Under the pieces are notes generated by a model that saw only the letters and a list, made by a program, of their open reading frames with translations, searched no databases and was not told the origin of the DNA. The translations under genes were made by a program, and so were the position numbers. Below, one piece after another: positions 45,754 through 54,400 of a stretch of 64,000 nucleotides of DNA (position 1 is the first letter of the stretch; each line of letters opens with the position of its first letter). This stretch comes from Capnocytophaga gingivalis ATCC 33624 (lineage in GTDB: Bacteria; Bacteroidota; Bacteroidia; Flavobacteriales; Flavobacteriaceae): contig NZ_ACLQ01000022.1 in the NCBI RefSeq assembly GCF_000174755.1, forward strand, positions 88,767 to 152,766, read 5' to 3'.

Positions 45754-46530
45754 ATGAAAGTATTAGAAAACAAAAATGCCGTGATTACAGGCGGAAGTGA
45801 TGGTATTGGCTTAGGAATAGCCAAAGCCTTTGCACAAAATGGAGCAAATCTTTTACTCATAGGAAAAGATCCTGAAAAGCTTCAAAAAGCCCAAAAAGAG
45901 TTACTGGATGAGCACGTTGTACAGATACATACACTTGCAGCCGACCTCTCTGCTATGGATAGCCTCACTCAAGTAAGCCAAACTATTTTGAGTCAGTTTC
46001 CTTCTATAGATATATTGGTCAATAATGCAGGCTTAGGAAAGTTTGTTCCCTTCGAACAGGTGGATAACAGCTTATACGAAGCTCATTTCAATCTCAATGT
46101 AAAGGCGCCTTATTTCCTTACTCAAGGGTTGCTGCCGGCTCTTACCCGTAGTAAAGGAAATGTAATCAACATATCCTCTTACTTTGCCCATCGTATGCTG
46201 CCCAATAGAGCCACCACTGTATATTCGGCTACCAAAGGAGCTCTGAACTCCTTTACCAAAGCTTTGGCTTTTGAGGTAGGTCACTTAGGAGTACGTGTCA
46301 ATGCCATTGCTCCTGGAAGCATCTCTACTCCGCAATTCAATCGTAATCTACAAGCACTCACAGCAGAAAAACAAGCCGCCTTCCAGACAATGGTCAAGGA
46401 GATTTACCCACTGCAACACATCGGTACTGCCGAGGATATCGCCCAAGCAGCAGTATTCCTCGCCAGTGAGAATGCCTCATGGATCACAGGCACTATATTA
46501 GCTGTTGATGGAGGATTAACAACGAATTAG
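45754..46530 (+). CDS. SDR family NAD(P)-dependent oxidoreductase
   Basis: 258 residues. Cofactor motif TGGSDGIGLGIA (about 13-24), NNAG (about 90), and the catalytic Ser/Tyr-x-x-x-Lys in INISSYFAHR and VYSATKGALNSF. It looks like a 3-oxoacyl-ACP reductase-like enzyme. An ATG at 45736 is an alternative start; 45754 fits the family start (MKVLENKNAVITGG). Probably the target of the divergent MerR regulator. A decayed fragment of a second copy lies at 49055-49207. Confidence 0.92.
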   Translation: MKVLENKNAVITGGSDGIGLGIAKAFAQNGANLLLIGKDPEKLQKAQKELLDEHVVQIHTLAADLSAMDSLTQVSQTILSQFPSIDILVNNAGLGKFVPFEQVDNSLYEAHFNLNVKAPYFLTQGLLPALTRSKGNVINISSYFAHRMLPNRATTVYSATKGALNSFTKALAFEVGHLGVRVNAIAPGSISTPQFNRNLQALTAEKQAAFQTMVKEIYPLQHIGTAEDIAQAAVFLASENASWITGTILAVDGGLTTN

Positions 46531-46564
46531 TTTTTCTAAAATAATAGCTTCTTATTAATCAGTT

Positions 46565-46617
46565 AAGGTTCGTTCTCAGTCGCTATATAAAAAAGCGATT
46601 AAGAACGAACCTTTTTA
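46565..46617 (+). terminator. Rho-independent terminator after the SDR gene
   Basis: Long stem AAGGTTCGTTCT..TCGC / GCGA..AGAACGAACCTT with an AT loop and short mismatches, then TTTTT. Confidence 0.85.
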
Positions 46618-46652
46618 GCAAGATAGGAAAAGTATTTTGCTAAAAATCACTG

Positions 46653-46660
46653 TATCTTTG
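46653..46660 (+). promoter_or_regulatory. -7 promoter box of the AraC-type gene
   Basis: TATCTTTG then CC, 39 bases before the ATG at 46700; it shows that the longer frame from 46637 is not the true start. Confidence 0.6.
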
Positions 46661-46699
46661 CCCCGTGAATCAGTGCTCAGACACTCAAACCTAACTTAC

Positions 46700-47551
46700 A
46701 TGCGAACTATTACTTACAATGACTACACCCAACGTATCAATAAGGTGGTTGCTTATATCAACGATCACTTAGATGAATCCTTAGACCTGAAGACCCTCGC
46801 CGAGGTAGCCGCCTTGTCCGAATTTCACTTTCATCGTGTCTTCAAAGCGCTCAAGGGAGAATCCATCGGAGCACATATCAGCCGCCTGAGAATAGAGGCT
46901 GCAGCACGCCTGCTGCGATATTCAGCTCTCTCCATAGAGGATATAGCCTTCAATATAGGATATGAGGCACCTGCCGCACTCTCCAAAGCCTTCAAAAACC
47001 AATATGGTATCACCCCTACTCAGTACAGAACTAATAAAGATATTTACATTATGAAAAAAGAAATCATCAACCCCGATTTGGCGCTCAAAGCTCCTAAAAT
47101 AATAGAACTCGAGCCTAAAAATCTTATCTATGTAGCCCTCACTGGCAAATATGGAACTTTAGACTACGGCAAAGCCTACGAACAATTGTGGGCGGTTGTA
47201 AAATCGCAAAAGCTATTTACCAAAGGTATCGAGTCGATATGCGTTTCATACGATGATCCTAAGATCACCGAAGCTTCTTTGCAACGTTCGGAGGTAAGTT
47301 TGGCCATTCACAAGCCCGCCCATCCTGAAGGAGAAGTGAGCTGTAAGACCTTGGCCGGAGGCAAGTATGCGGTCTTTTTCTATCAAGGAAGTTACAGCCA
47401 CCTCTCAGCTGTCTATGATGTTGCCATGCGCTGGGTGATCGACAGTGAATACGAAGTACGTGAGGAACCTACTTTTGAGAAATACCTTAATGACTCTCGT
47501 CGTACTGCTCAAGAGAAACTAAAAACAGAAGTTTATATCTCGATTATTTAG
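46700..47551 (+). CDS. AraC family transcriptional regulator with GyrI-like domain
   Basis: 283 residues from the ATG at 46700. N-terminal AraC DNA-binding pair of helix-turn-helix units (DLKTLAEVAALSEFHFHRVFK, then SIEDIAFNIGYEAPAALSKAFKNQYGITPTQYR), followed by a GyrI/effector-binding domain (PKNLIYVALTGKYGTLDYGKAYEQLW .. GGKYAVFFYQGSY). Proteins of this kind sense small ligands or stress. Likely governs the small genes that follow. Confidence 0.92.
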   Translation: MRTITYNDYTQRINKVVAYINDHLDESLDLKTLAEVAALSEFHFHRVFKALKGESIGAHISRLRIEAAARLLRYSALSIEDIAFNIGYEAPAALSKAFKNQYGITPTQYRTNKDIYIMKKEIINPDLALKAPKIIELEPKNLIYVALTGKYGTLDYGKAYEQLWAVVKSQKLFTKGIESICVSYDDPKITEASLQRSEVSLAIHKPAHPEGEVSCKTLAGGKYAVFFYQGSYSHLSAVYDVAMRWVIDSEYEVREEPTFEKYLNDSRRTAQEKLKTEVYISII

Positions 47552-47603
47552 CCACAAGACAGATAGGCTAACAACCTTCCATAACACCTAAAACCTTTTT
47601 ATC

Positions 47604-48080
47604 ATGAGAAAGACAGAAAAAATCACAGGAATTGTTTTAGCAATGCTCCTATTATTGCTCACGCTCTCAGGGAGTGGTTACTTTTTCTTCACCCTGAAAG
47701 TGAACTTTGTACAATGGCTTGCCTACAACGCTTGTTCTCCCAGTAGTTTGGTATATTTAGTTGGCTTTATAGTCTTCTTATACAACAAAAATAGCACTTG
47801 GCTGGCTCTTGCCTTCCTACCGATGTACTATTTTGGAACCATGGGACTCTTTACCTTCACATGGAGTGGTGCCAATATCTTTGCCCAACTGTCACATATC
47901 ACGATGACACTCAACTTGCTATGGGCAGGCTACATCCTTTACCGCATCGGTGATTACAAGGGGTTTGCACAAGGCTTGCTATATAGTATTGTGCTGTTTG
48001 TGCCTTACATTGCTTTTGTGATGTACTACTGCCGCACCCACGCCGAGGAAATTAATAATCTGTTACAAATGACACCTTAA
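47604..48080 (+). CDS. Multi-pass membrane protein, unknown
   Basis: 158 residues with about four to five hydrophobic segments (LVLAMLLLLLTLSGSGYFF, SSLVYLVGFIVFL, WLALAFLPMYYFGTMG, MTLNLLWAGYIL, GLLYSIVLFVPYIAFVMYY). No family recognised. It follows the AraC gene by 52 bases and may be one of its targets. Confidence 0.65.
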   Translation: MRKTEKITGIVLAMLLLLLTLSGSGYFFFTLKVNFVQWLAYNACSPSSLVYLVGFIVFLYNKNSTWLALAFLPMYYFGTMGLFTFTWSGANIFAQLSHITMTLNLLWAGYILYRIGDYKGFAQGLLYSIVLFVPYIAFVMYYCRTHAEEINNLLQMTP

Positions 48081-48083
48081 ACT

Positions 48084-48536
48084 ATGCAAACCACTCACAT
48101 TTGTCCGGAGTGTTATGCTGCCGATAAGCGCATTACTCCATTGTTAAATCCCGAAGATTGTTTATTGCATCATCGTCAGTATATTTGCAGTACTTGTGGT
48201 AGATGTATCTGTGCAGATGTAGATGATAAAGGAAGATTTCGTGCACTTTTCCCTTTTAAAACGCTTGAAATAGCCAAACTATATTTACGCGCTGCCGAAA
48301 TAATACATCGATGTGCTTGTAGCATTTACGAAATAACAGATGGTAAAGAAAGAAAACAATACAAAATCTTTCCTTCTATAGTAGAGCTAAATGATTATCT
48401 ACAGCAAAACAAACAAAAAAACTGTAACCTAGAGCCTTTGTTTACAACACCTAAATACAAAAATTGCACTTCAGAACAGTTACGCAAACTTTCGACTGAG
48501 GAAGTAAGCATTTATATAAAAGAAAAAAATCGCTGA
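48084..48536 (+). CDS. Cysteine-rich small protein, unknown
   Basis: 150 residues. N-terminal CPEC and CSTCGRCIC motifs look like a zinc ribbon, with His residues nearby (DCLLHHRQY). The middle is helical (EIAKLYLRAAEIIHR). It starts 4 bases after the membrane-protein stop and is probably in the same operon. Not recognised beyond a likely zinc-binding head. Confidence 0.65.
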   Translation: MQTTHICPECYAADKRITPLLNPEDCLLHHRQYICSTCGRCICADVDDKGRFRALFPFKTLEIAKLYLRAAEIIHRCACSIYEITDGKERKQYKIFPSIVELNDYLQQNKQKNCNLEPLFTTPKYKNCTSEQLRKLSTEEVSIYIKEKNR

Positions 48537-48563
48537 AGAGTATGCAAATTCAAAAAATAATAG

Positions 48564-48571
48564 TACTTTTG
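48564..48571 (+). promoter_or_regulatory. -7 promoter box for the lipoprotein at 48602
   Basis: TACTTTTG, 30 bases before the ATG. Confidence 0.55.
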
Positions 48572-48601
48572 TTCGAATTATAATCATAAAAACAATAAAC
48601 A

Positions 48602-48994
48602 ATGAAACAAACATTTCTTTTATTAGTTGCCGCACTAACTGTAGTAACTTGCGGAAAAAGTGATGACAGCAATGGCTCAAAAGGAGGTAATATTTCTATA
48701 GGAAAATTCTCACCTCCAAAGTGGATTCAAGGCTCTTGGACAACCGCTAACAAACAATATGGTTATGCCTTTAGAGCTGAAGATTTTTGTCAGATAACCT
48801 TAGGGAACACAAACTGTTTCAATGAAAAAAACCTTCCTGTTAGCGATATAAAAGACGAAAAAAACGACAACACCTATAAGATCAGTTACAAAATCAACAC
48901 TTTTTCACATACTTTCCTTTTTGAAAAAGTAAATGAATACCAAATAAAAACAACCCATAACGGACGCATAGAAGGCACTTACACCAAACAATAA
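48602..48994 (+). CDS. Small lipoprotein, unknown
   Basis: 130 residues. Signal with Cys in TVVTCGKSDDSNGSKGG, the Ser/Asp/Gly linker of Bacteroidetes surface lipoproteins. The mature part reads PPKWIQGSWTTANKQYGYAFRAEDFCQI.., like small beta-barrel lipocalin-type folds, but I cannot name a family. Confidence 0.65.
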   Translation: MKQTFLLLVAALTVVTCGKSDDSNGSKGGNISIGKFSPPKWIQGSWTTANKQYGYAFRAEDFCQITLGNTNCFNEKNLPVSDIKDEKNDNTYKISYKINTFSHTFLFEKVNEYQIKTTHNGRIEGTYTKQ

Positions 48995-49054
48995 AAGCAA
49001 ATAGATGATTCCTAAAGATCTCTATTACCTTCTTTGTATTTCGAATAATTATCT

Positions 49055-49207
49055 GTGAGGCTACAACCTTTCTCAAAGGCTGTTCCTTGCTCTTATCCAA
49101 AGCAAAGGAAATAATCAACATATCCTCTTACTTTGTCCATCGTATGCTGCCCAATAGAGCCACCAATGTATATTCCGCTACCAAAGGAGCTCTGAACTTT
49201 ATTACCT
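49055..49207 (+). pseudogene. Decayed fragment of an SDR gene
   Basis: 49096-49203 is almost the same as 46155-46262 inside the SDR gene: both hold CAACATATCCTCTTACTTTG and CATCGTATGCTGCCCAATAG, with a few substitutions and a two-base loss near the start. Weaker similarity extends back to about 49055. It has lost the start, the cofactor site and the end. It encodes nothing useful now but shows that a second SDR copy once existed here. Confidence 0.85.
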
Positions 49208-49238
49208 CAAGTTAATTTTCCTTTTAAAAAAAAACACC

Positions 49239-49246
49239 TATCTTTG
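49239..49246 (+). promoter_or_regulatory. -7 promoter box of the DoxX-like gene
   Basis: TATCTTTG then CA, 24 bases before the ATG at 49271, so the longer frame from 49244 is ruled out. Confidence 0.6.
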
Positions 49247-49270
49247 CACCAGAATTTAAATCATTACATT

Positions 49271-49648
49271 ATGAACTGTAAGAAAAGAAAAATCGCGGGT
49301 TACATCCTTTCAGGATTGGTAACACTTATATTTGTAGCCACAGGAGCTATGAAATTCACAGGGGGAGAACAAAATGTAAAAATGGCCGAACTAGTAGGTG
49401 GGCAGACAACCCTCTTTATCTTAGGCGGATTACAGTTGCTATTTGCCTTACTTTTTTGGATACCTCGTACTGCAGTGGTAGGTTTCCTCTTAATGGCTTG
49501 CTATATGGCAGGAGCTATGGCCACTCACTTGGTTATCAAAGAATCCTTTGTCTTGCAGACAGGAATTGAGACCCTTATCTGGGTGACTGGGTTTGTTCGC
49601 TTCCCTGAACTTACCCAAAGACTTTGCCCTTGCAATAACTGTAAATAG
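49271..49648 (+). CDS. DoxX family membrane protein
   Basis: 125 residues from the ATG at 49271. Four membrane helices with the DoxX-like pattern: IAGYILSGLVTLIFVATGAMKFTG, LFILGGLQLLFALLFWIPRTAVVG, FLLMACYMAGAMATHLV, and LETLIWVTGFV. Function uncertain; related proteins take part in redox or stress responses. Own promoter. Confidence 0.82.
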   Translation: MNCKKRKIAGYILSGLVTLIFVATGAMKFTGGEQNVKMAELVGGQTTLFILGGLQLLFALLFWIPRTAVVGFLLMACYMAGAMATHLVIKESFVLQTGIETLIWVTGFVRFPELTQRLCPCNNCK

Positions 49649-49651
49649 TAA

Positions 49652-49690
49652 TCAGAAGTCAGTTTCTGGCCACTAACAACTGACTTCTGA
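49652..49690. repeat. Perfect inverted repeat of AACTGAC type
   Basis: TCAGAAGTCAGTT pairs with AACTGACTTCTGA (13 bases, no mismatch) over a 13-base loop in the gap between the DoxX and radical-SAM genes. Related to the hairpin at 58813-58842. Confidence 0.6.
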
Positions 49691-49706
49691 CTCCTAAGAA
49701 CTATCC

Positions 49707-50969
49707 ATGGATTTTGAACGTATCAAAGAAAAACTTGCCATTTTAGCCGATGCCGCCAAGTATGATGTCTCCTGCTCCAGTAGTGGGAGTACACGTAAGG
49801 GGAAAAAGGGCGAATTGGGCAATGCTGCCCCTTTGGGGATCTGCCATTCCTTTACGGAAGATGGGCGGTGTATCTCCCTGCTCAAAATCCTGCTGACCAA
49901 CCACTGTATCTATGACTGTGTGTATTGTGTCTCTCGCCGCTCGAACGATATCGCCCGTGCGGCTTTCTCTGTACAGGAGGTAGTGGCTCTGACCATTAAT
50001 TTCTATCGAAGAAATTATATAGAGGGGCTTTTCCTTAGCTCTGGCGTATTCAAAGATCCTGACACCACTATGGAACGCTTGGTAAGGGTAGCCAAAAAGC
50101 TACGAGAGGAAGAACACTTCAATGGCTATATCCACCTGAAAACGATTCCTGGGGCAAGTGAACTACTGGTACACCAAGCGGGACTCTATGCGGATCGTCT
50201 CTCCATCAACCTTGAGATTCCTACTAAGGAAGGGCTCAAGCTACTCGCACCCGAAAAAGACCACAAGCAAATGGTCGCTCCTATGCAACAGGTAAAGAAT
50301 GAGTTGGCGATCACTGCCTTGGAGCAAAGAAAATTCAAACACACCCCAAAATTTGCCCCTGCTGGACAAACAACCCAGATGATTATTGGGGCTACTGCAG
50401 AGACAGATCAGAAAATCATCCATGTAGCCAGCTATATGTACGATAAGTTCCAGCTCAAGCGCGTATACTATTCTGGTTATGTCCCTGTCCTTCAGGACAG
50501 TCGCCTACCCTCTATCTATAGTCAAGTGCCTATAGTACGAGAGAATCGTCTCTACCAAGCCGATTGGCTAATGCGCTATTATGGTTTCGCTCCTGGAGAA
50601 ATTCTCGATCCTGCACAACCTTTTCTTGACTTGGAGATAGACCCGAAGTTGGCTTGGGCACTACGTAACCAACACCTCTTCCCTATTGATGTGAATACTG
50701 CACCTCGCGAGCTGCTCCTACGTATACCGGGGGTAGGAGTGCGATCTGTACAGAAGATACTCTCTGCACGGACTTTCCAGCGCCTGACCTACTATTCCCT
50801 CAAACAGATGGGAGTTCTGCTAAGTCGTGCTAAGTACTTTATCACTTGCAGTGGTGCTGAACCCTTGGCAGGGACTATGGATAGTCTGAGACTGCGTCGC
50901 CTTATCATCGCCAACAGCCAAAGCAAACAGAAAAACATATATGACCCTGAGATACCCTTTCCAAATTAG
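49707..50969 (+). CDS. Putative DNA modification/repair radical SAM protein (TIGR03916)
   Basis: 420 residues. Radical SAM cluster motif with Cys67, Cys71 and Cys74 in TNHCIYDCVYC, then a C-terminal helix-hairpin-helix-like PREGVRSVQKIL segment (VNTAPRELLLRIPGVGVRSVQKIL). The TIGR03916 family is linked to uracil-DNA-glycosylase-like proteins and to the TIGR03915 gene that follows here. The exact reaction is unknown; DNA modification or repair is the family guess. Confidence 0.9.
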   Translation: MDFERIKEKLAILADAAKYDVSCSSSGSTRKGKKGELGNAAPLGICHSFTEDGRCISLLKILLTNHCIYDCVYCVSRRSNDIARAAFSVQEVVALTINFYRRNYIEGLFLSSGVFKDPDTTMERLVRVAKKLREEEHFNGYIHLKTIPGASELLVHQAGLYADRLSINLEIPTKEGLKLLAPEKDHKQMVAPMQQVKNELAITALEQRKFKHTPKFAPAGQTTQMIIGATAETDQKIIHVASYMYDKFQLKRVYYSGYVPVLQDSRLPSIYSQVPIVRENRLYQADWLMRYYGFAPGEILDPAQPFLDLEIDPKLAWALRNQHLFPIDVNTAPRELLLRIPGVGVRSVQKILSARTFQRLTYYSLKQMGVLLSRAKYFITCSGAEPLAGTMDSLRLRRLIIANSQSKQKNIYDPEIPFPN

Positions 50970-51004
50970 CCAATAGGCGAATTGGACACTAACGAATTAA
51001 CACA

Positions 51005-51742
51005 TTGATACATTTACTCTACGATAGTTCCTTTGAGGGATTTCTTACAGCGGTTTTTATAACCTTCGAAAGGCGTTATTCACAAGTGATTATCACTCCT
51101 GATTATCGCCATACCCCTACCCTATGGGACGAAGAGGAGAGGGTATATACTGATACTAACAAAGCCCAGCGCGTACTAAGCAAGATCAAAACTATATGGG
51201 GTACAGAGGGAGTGGCGGTTGTACTTAGGGCTTTTCTATCAGAAGAGACTCGTATAGAGAACCATCTCTTGGAAGCGATTCGCCTCATGATCCAATACCC
51301 CGAAGGAAATGTCTTAGAGAACTATGCTAATGAGGCTATCGCTCATATCCAAAAAGCAGCTAAGAGTGTAGGGCGTGAGGTACATCGAGTAAAAGAATTT
51401 GTTCGTTTTGAGCAGGTAGGCACGCTCTACTTTGCCAAAATAGTACCACAGTACGATGTATTACCCTTGGTGATTCCCCACTTCAGAGCACGTTTTTCAG
51501 ACCAAGAGTGGGTACTCTTTGACCCCAAGCGAGGTTATGGATTCTACTATGACCTCAAAGAAGTGATTTCCTTTACCCCTACTGACAAGAATTTTGGAAA
51601 AACCTCCCAACTCTCCGATGGCTATGAGCAGCTATGGAAAACCTACTTCCAGCATATCAATATCACAGAACGTAAGAACACCCGTTACCAACTTAGAAGT
51701 ATGCCTAAGCGATATTGGCAGTATCTTCCTGAGACAAAATAA
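51005..51742 (+). CDS. TIGR03915 family putative DNA repair protein
   Basis: 245 residues. The start MIHLLYDSSFEGFLTAVF fits the family (usual LYDGSFEG), which means that translation uses a TTG at 51005, because no ATG lies just before it. The C-terminal half holds the DUF4130-like REVHRVKEFVRFEQVG and KRYWQYLPE region. Always found next to the radical SAM gene above, which is 36 bases upstream. Confidence 0.88.
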   Translation: MIHLLYDSSFEGFLTAVFITFERRYSQVIITPDYRHTPTLWDEEERVYTDTNKAQRVLSKIKTIWGTEGVAVVLRAFLSEETRIENHLLEAIRLMIQYPEGNVLENYANEAIAHIQKAAKSVGREVHRVKEFVRFEQVGTLYFAKIVPQYDVLPLVIPHFRARFSDQEWVLFDPKRGYGFYYDLKEVISFTPTDKNFGKTSQLSDGYEQLWKTYFQHINITERKNTRYQLRSMPKRYWQYLPETK

Positions 51743-51767
51743 TTCCAAAATTTGTCCCTGTGACAAA

Positions 51768-51798
51768 TTGACCAATTGAAAAATTATCCTTACCTTTG
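51768..51798 (+). promoter_or_regulatory. Promoter of murC
   Basis: TTG at 51768-51770 and TACCTTTG at 51791-51798, 20 bases apart. Supports the ATG at 51847 rather than the upstream frame start at 51796. An 8-base inverted repeat (AATTTGTC/GACAAATT, 51749-51769) overlaps the -33 element. Confidence 0.65.
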
Positions 51799-51846
51799 CC
51801 TCTATTAATTAGTACATTAGATCCTCATCTAATCAATTTATTACCA

Positions 51847-53199
51847 ATGAAATACATTTACTTTATAGGCATAGGAGGGATTGGTATGTCAGCATTGGCA
51901 CTATACTATCGCTTCAAAGGAAAAGAGGTGCGTGGCTATGATCGTACTCCTTCGGATATTACCGAGATGCTCTCCCAAAAGGACATCGCTATTACCTTTT
52001 CAGAGGACTTGGACTTTATCCCAAAAGACTACACTCCTGAAAACACATTGGTTGTCTATACCCCTGCTATCCCAAAAGAACACAAGCAACTTGTCTATTT
52101 CCAAACACATGGGTACAAAGTATGCAAGCGTTCGGAAGTATTAGGGCTTATCACTGAGGACAGTTTCTGCTTGGCAGTAGCTGGCACCCATGGCAAGACG
52201 ACCACCAGCAGTATCTTAGCCCATATCTTGGTGGAGTGCAAAGCGCCTGTTAGTGCTTTCTTAGGGGGTATCTGTGAGAACTTTCAAAGTAACTTTATCT
52301 GTAAGGGAACAGAACTTACAGTGGTGGAAGCTGATGAGTTCGATCGCTCTTTCTTGCGCCTAAGCCCATCCATAGCTTGTATCACTGCTGTAGATGCAGA
52401 CCACTTGGATATCTATGGGACAGCGGAAGAGTTCCAAAAAGGGTTTGAAGACTTTACCCATCGTCTCAAGCCAGGAGGTAAGCTCATTGTCCGCAGGGGA
52501 CTGCCTTTCGCTGGTCTTACCTATGGCATAGCCGATGGAAGTGATTATGAGATTTCTCAGGTAAGGATACAAAATGGAGGCTACCTCTTTACCCTAAGCT
52601 ATACAGATCCTAAAACAGGAAATCGTGAGGAGGTCAAAGACTGCACTCTCTTCCGCCCTGGGGAGCATCACCTACTCAATGCCTTGGCTGCAGTGGCAGT
52701 AGCCCATCAGGCAGGCTATCCCTTAGCCGATTTGGCACGTGCCTTAGCCAGCTTTAAGGGGGTCAGAAGGCGCTTTAGCTATATCATCAATACCCCCGAA
52801 CAAGTCTTTATCGACGACTATGCCCACCACCCTACTGAGCTCAATGCCCTCTACAATGGAGTACGTACCATGTACCCCAATGAGGAGATTACCATCCTCT
52901 TCCAACCCCATCTTTTTACTCGTACTCGTGACTTTGCTGACGGCTTTGCCCAGAGTCTTGCTCAGTTTGACCGTGTTGTTCTCTTGGATATTTACCCCGC
53001 TAGGGAGCTTCCTATAGAGGGAATTACCTCCCAGTGGCTATTGAACAAAATAGATAATCCTAATAAAATATTAGTCCCTAAAGACAATATTATCAACTAC
53101 TTACAATCCCATCCCTCCCGAGTTTTAGTCTTAGCTGGAGCTGGAGATATAGGAGTAGAAGTGGAAAAGATTAAAAAGTTTTTGGAAAAAGACATATAA
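51847..53199 (+). CDS. murC: UDP-N-acetylmuramate--L-alanine ligase (MurC-type)
   Basis: 450 residues. Adds L-alanine to UDP-MurNAc in peptidoglycan synthesis in the cytoplasm. Rossmann start FIGIGGIGMSALA (6-18), ATP loop GTHGKTTTSS (113-122), ADEFDRSF and DADHLDIYG, and the C-terminal YAHHPTEL region fit Mur ligases, with the N-terminal GIGG pattern of MurC rather than MurD/E. It stands alone here, not in a cell-wall gene cluster; Mpl-type muropeptide ligase is a less likely alternative. Confidence 0.87.
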   Translation: MKYIYFIGIGGIGMSALALYYRFKGKEVRGYDRTPSDITEMLSQKDIAITFSEDLDFIPKDYTPENTLVVYTPAIPKEHKQLVYFQTHGYKVCKRSEVLGLITEDSFCLAVAGTHGKTTTSSILAHILVECKAPVSAFLGGICENFQSNFICKGTELTVVEADEFDRSFLRLSPSIACITAVDADHLDIYGTAEEFQKGFEDFTHRLKPGGKLIVRRGLPFAGLTYGIADGSDYEISQVRIQNGGYLFTLSYTDPKTGNREEVKDCTLFRPGEHHLLNALAAVAVAHQAGYPLADLARALASFKGVRRRFSYIINTPEQVFIDDYAHHPTELNALYNGVRTMYPNEEITILFQPHLFTRTRDFADGFAQSLAQFDRVVLLDIYPARELPIEGITSQWLLNKIDNPNKILVPKDNIINYLQSHPSRVLVLAGAGDIGVEVEKIKKFLEKDI

Positions 53200-53226
53200 A
53201 AATTTGCACAGCTAAAAAAAAGTATG

Positions 53227-53234
53227 TACTTTTG
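53227..53234 (+). promoter_or_regulatory. -7 promoter box of tRNA-Tyr
   Basis: TACTTTTG followed by C, 11 bases before the tRNA. Confidence 0.6.
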
Positions 53235-53245
53235 CGCCCGAAAAC

Positions 53246-53330
53246 GGGAAGATACTCAAGCGGCCAACGAGGGCAGACTGTAAATCTGCTGGTTTTACCT
53301 TCGCAGGTTCGAATCCTGCTCTTCCCACCA
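53246..53330 (+). tRNA. tRNA-Tyr (anticodon GTA)
   Basis: 85 bases with a long variable arm (class II): acceptor GGGAAGA / TCTTCCC, anticodon loop CTGTAAA, T loop TTCGAAT, encoded CCA at the end. Confidence 0.96.
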
Positions 53331-53339
53331 CTATAAAGC

Positions 53340-53366
53340 GTCATTCCTTAGTGAATGACTTTTTTA
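53340..53366 (+). terminator. Rho-independent terminator of tRNA-Tyr
   Basis: GTCATTC / GAATGAC stem with a 6-base loop, then TTTTTTA. Confidence 0.82.
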
Positions 53367-53404
53367 TTTTATAACAATATCCAATAAACCCTCTTTTGTG
53401 AATA

Positions 53405-54385
53405 ATGAAAAGTTATATCAAGGCTATTTCCACTTATTTCCCTAAGAATACGCTTACCAATGACACTATATCTGAGCAATTTCCTGAATGGAATAGTGAA
53501 AAGATACTACAGAAAATAGGAATCGAACAGCGCTATATTGCCGATAAGGACGAATGTGCCTCTGATATGGCTGCACAAGCAGTGCTCACTCTTATAGAAG
53601 AACATCACTTGGACAAAAACGCCATTGATTTTCTTTTACTCTGTACCCAAACCCCTGATCATATCCTCCCTACCACAGCTTGTATTGTACAAGATAAGGT
53701 AGGATTACCTACTACCTGTGCGGCCTTGGACATCAACCAAGGGTGTTCTGGGTATATCTATGGATTATCCGTGGCCAGTAGCCTGATTACCTCTGGCAAT
53801 TTCAAAAATGTAATTTTAGTAACGGTGGATACCTATACTAAATATGTACACCCCAAGGACAAAGGAAACTTGAGTATCTTCGGGGATGCAGCTACCGCTA
53901 CACTCATCTCCACTGAAGGGGAGTACCTGATCGGGAAACCTACCTTGGGAACTGATGGTACGGGTGCTGAGAACCTTATTATTCGCAACGGAGGAACACG
54001 CTCTGCCCGCAATGAAAACCCTGATGATTGGGACAACTTCATTGATATGAAGGGAGCGAAGATTTTTAATTTTATCGTAAAACGCACCCCCGAGGTAGTA
54101 TATAACAATTTAGAAATCAACGGACTGAACAAAGAAGATATAGACTTATTTATCTTCCATCAGGCCAATACCCACATACTAAACAAGGTGCGGGAGGACA
54201 TGGAGATCCCTGAGGAGAAATTTGTCATAGAGATGCGCTATTATGGCAATACTATTTCTTCCTCTATTCCCATTGCTTTTTTGGAACACCTAAGGAAATA
54301 CCCTGAAAAAGCAAAGAATAAAATACAATTGATTGGTTTCGGGGTAGGATACTCATGGGGCGCCATTTGCATAGAAAAATCATAA
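53405..54385 (+). CDS. fabH: Ketoacyl-ACP synthase III (FabH)
   Basis: 326 residues. Condenses acetyl-CoA or a similar primer with malonyl-ACP to start fatty-acid synthesis. Catalytic triad visible: Cys114 (NQGCSGYIYG), His252 (FHQANTHIL), Asn282 (YYGNTISSSIP). GDAATATLIS and the GVGYSWGAICIE end are typical. Could be a second FabH-like enzyme for a special lipid; not decidable here. A 15-base gap leads into mnmA. Confidence 0.92.
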   Translation: MKSYIKAISTYFPKNTLTNDTISEQFPEWNSEKILQKIGIEQRYIADKDECASDMAAQAVLTLIEEHHLDKNAIDFLLLCTQTPDHILPTTACIVQDKVGLPTTCAALDINQGCSGYIYGLSVASSLITSGNFKNVILVTVDTYTKYVHPKDKGNLSIFGDAATATLISTEGEYLIGKPTLGTDGTGAENLIIRNGGTRSARNENPDDWDNFIDMKGAKIFNFIVKRTPEVVYNNLEINGLNKEDIDLFIFHQANTHILNKVREDMEIPEEKFVIEMRYYGNTISSSIPIAFLEHLRKYPEKAKNKIQLIGFGVGYSWGAICIEKS

Positions 54386-54400
54386 AAAGAAAGGAACGAT

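Noticed and set aside
46637..46699. Earlier start of the AraC-type protein
   Set aside because: The extra stretch contains the TATCTTTG promoter box, so it is not transcribed as coding sequence.
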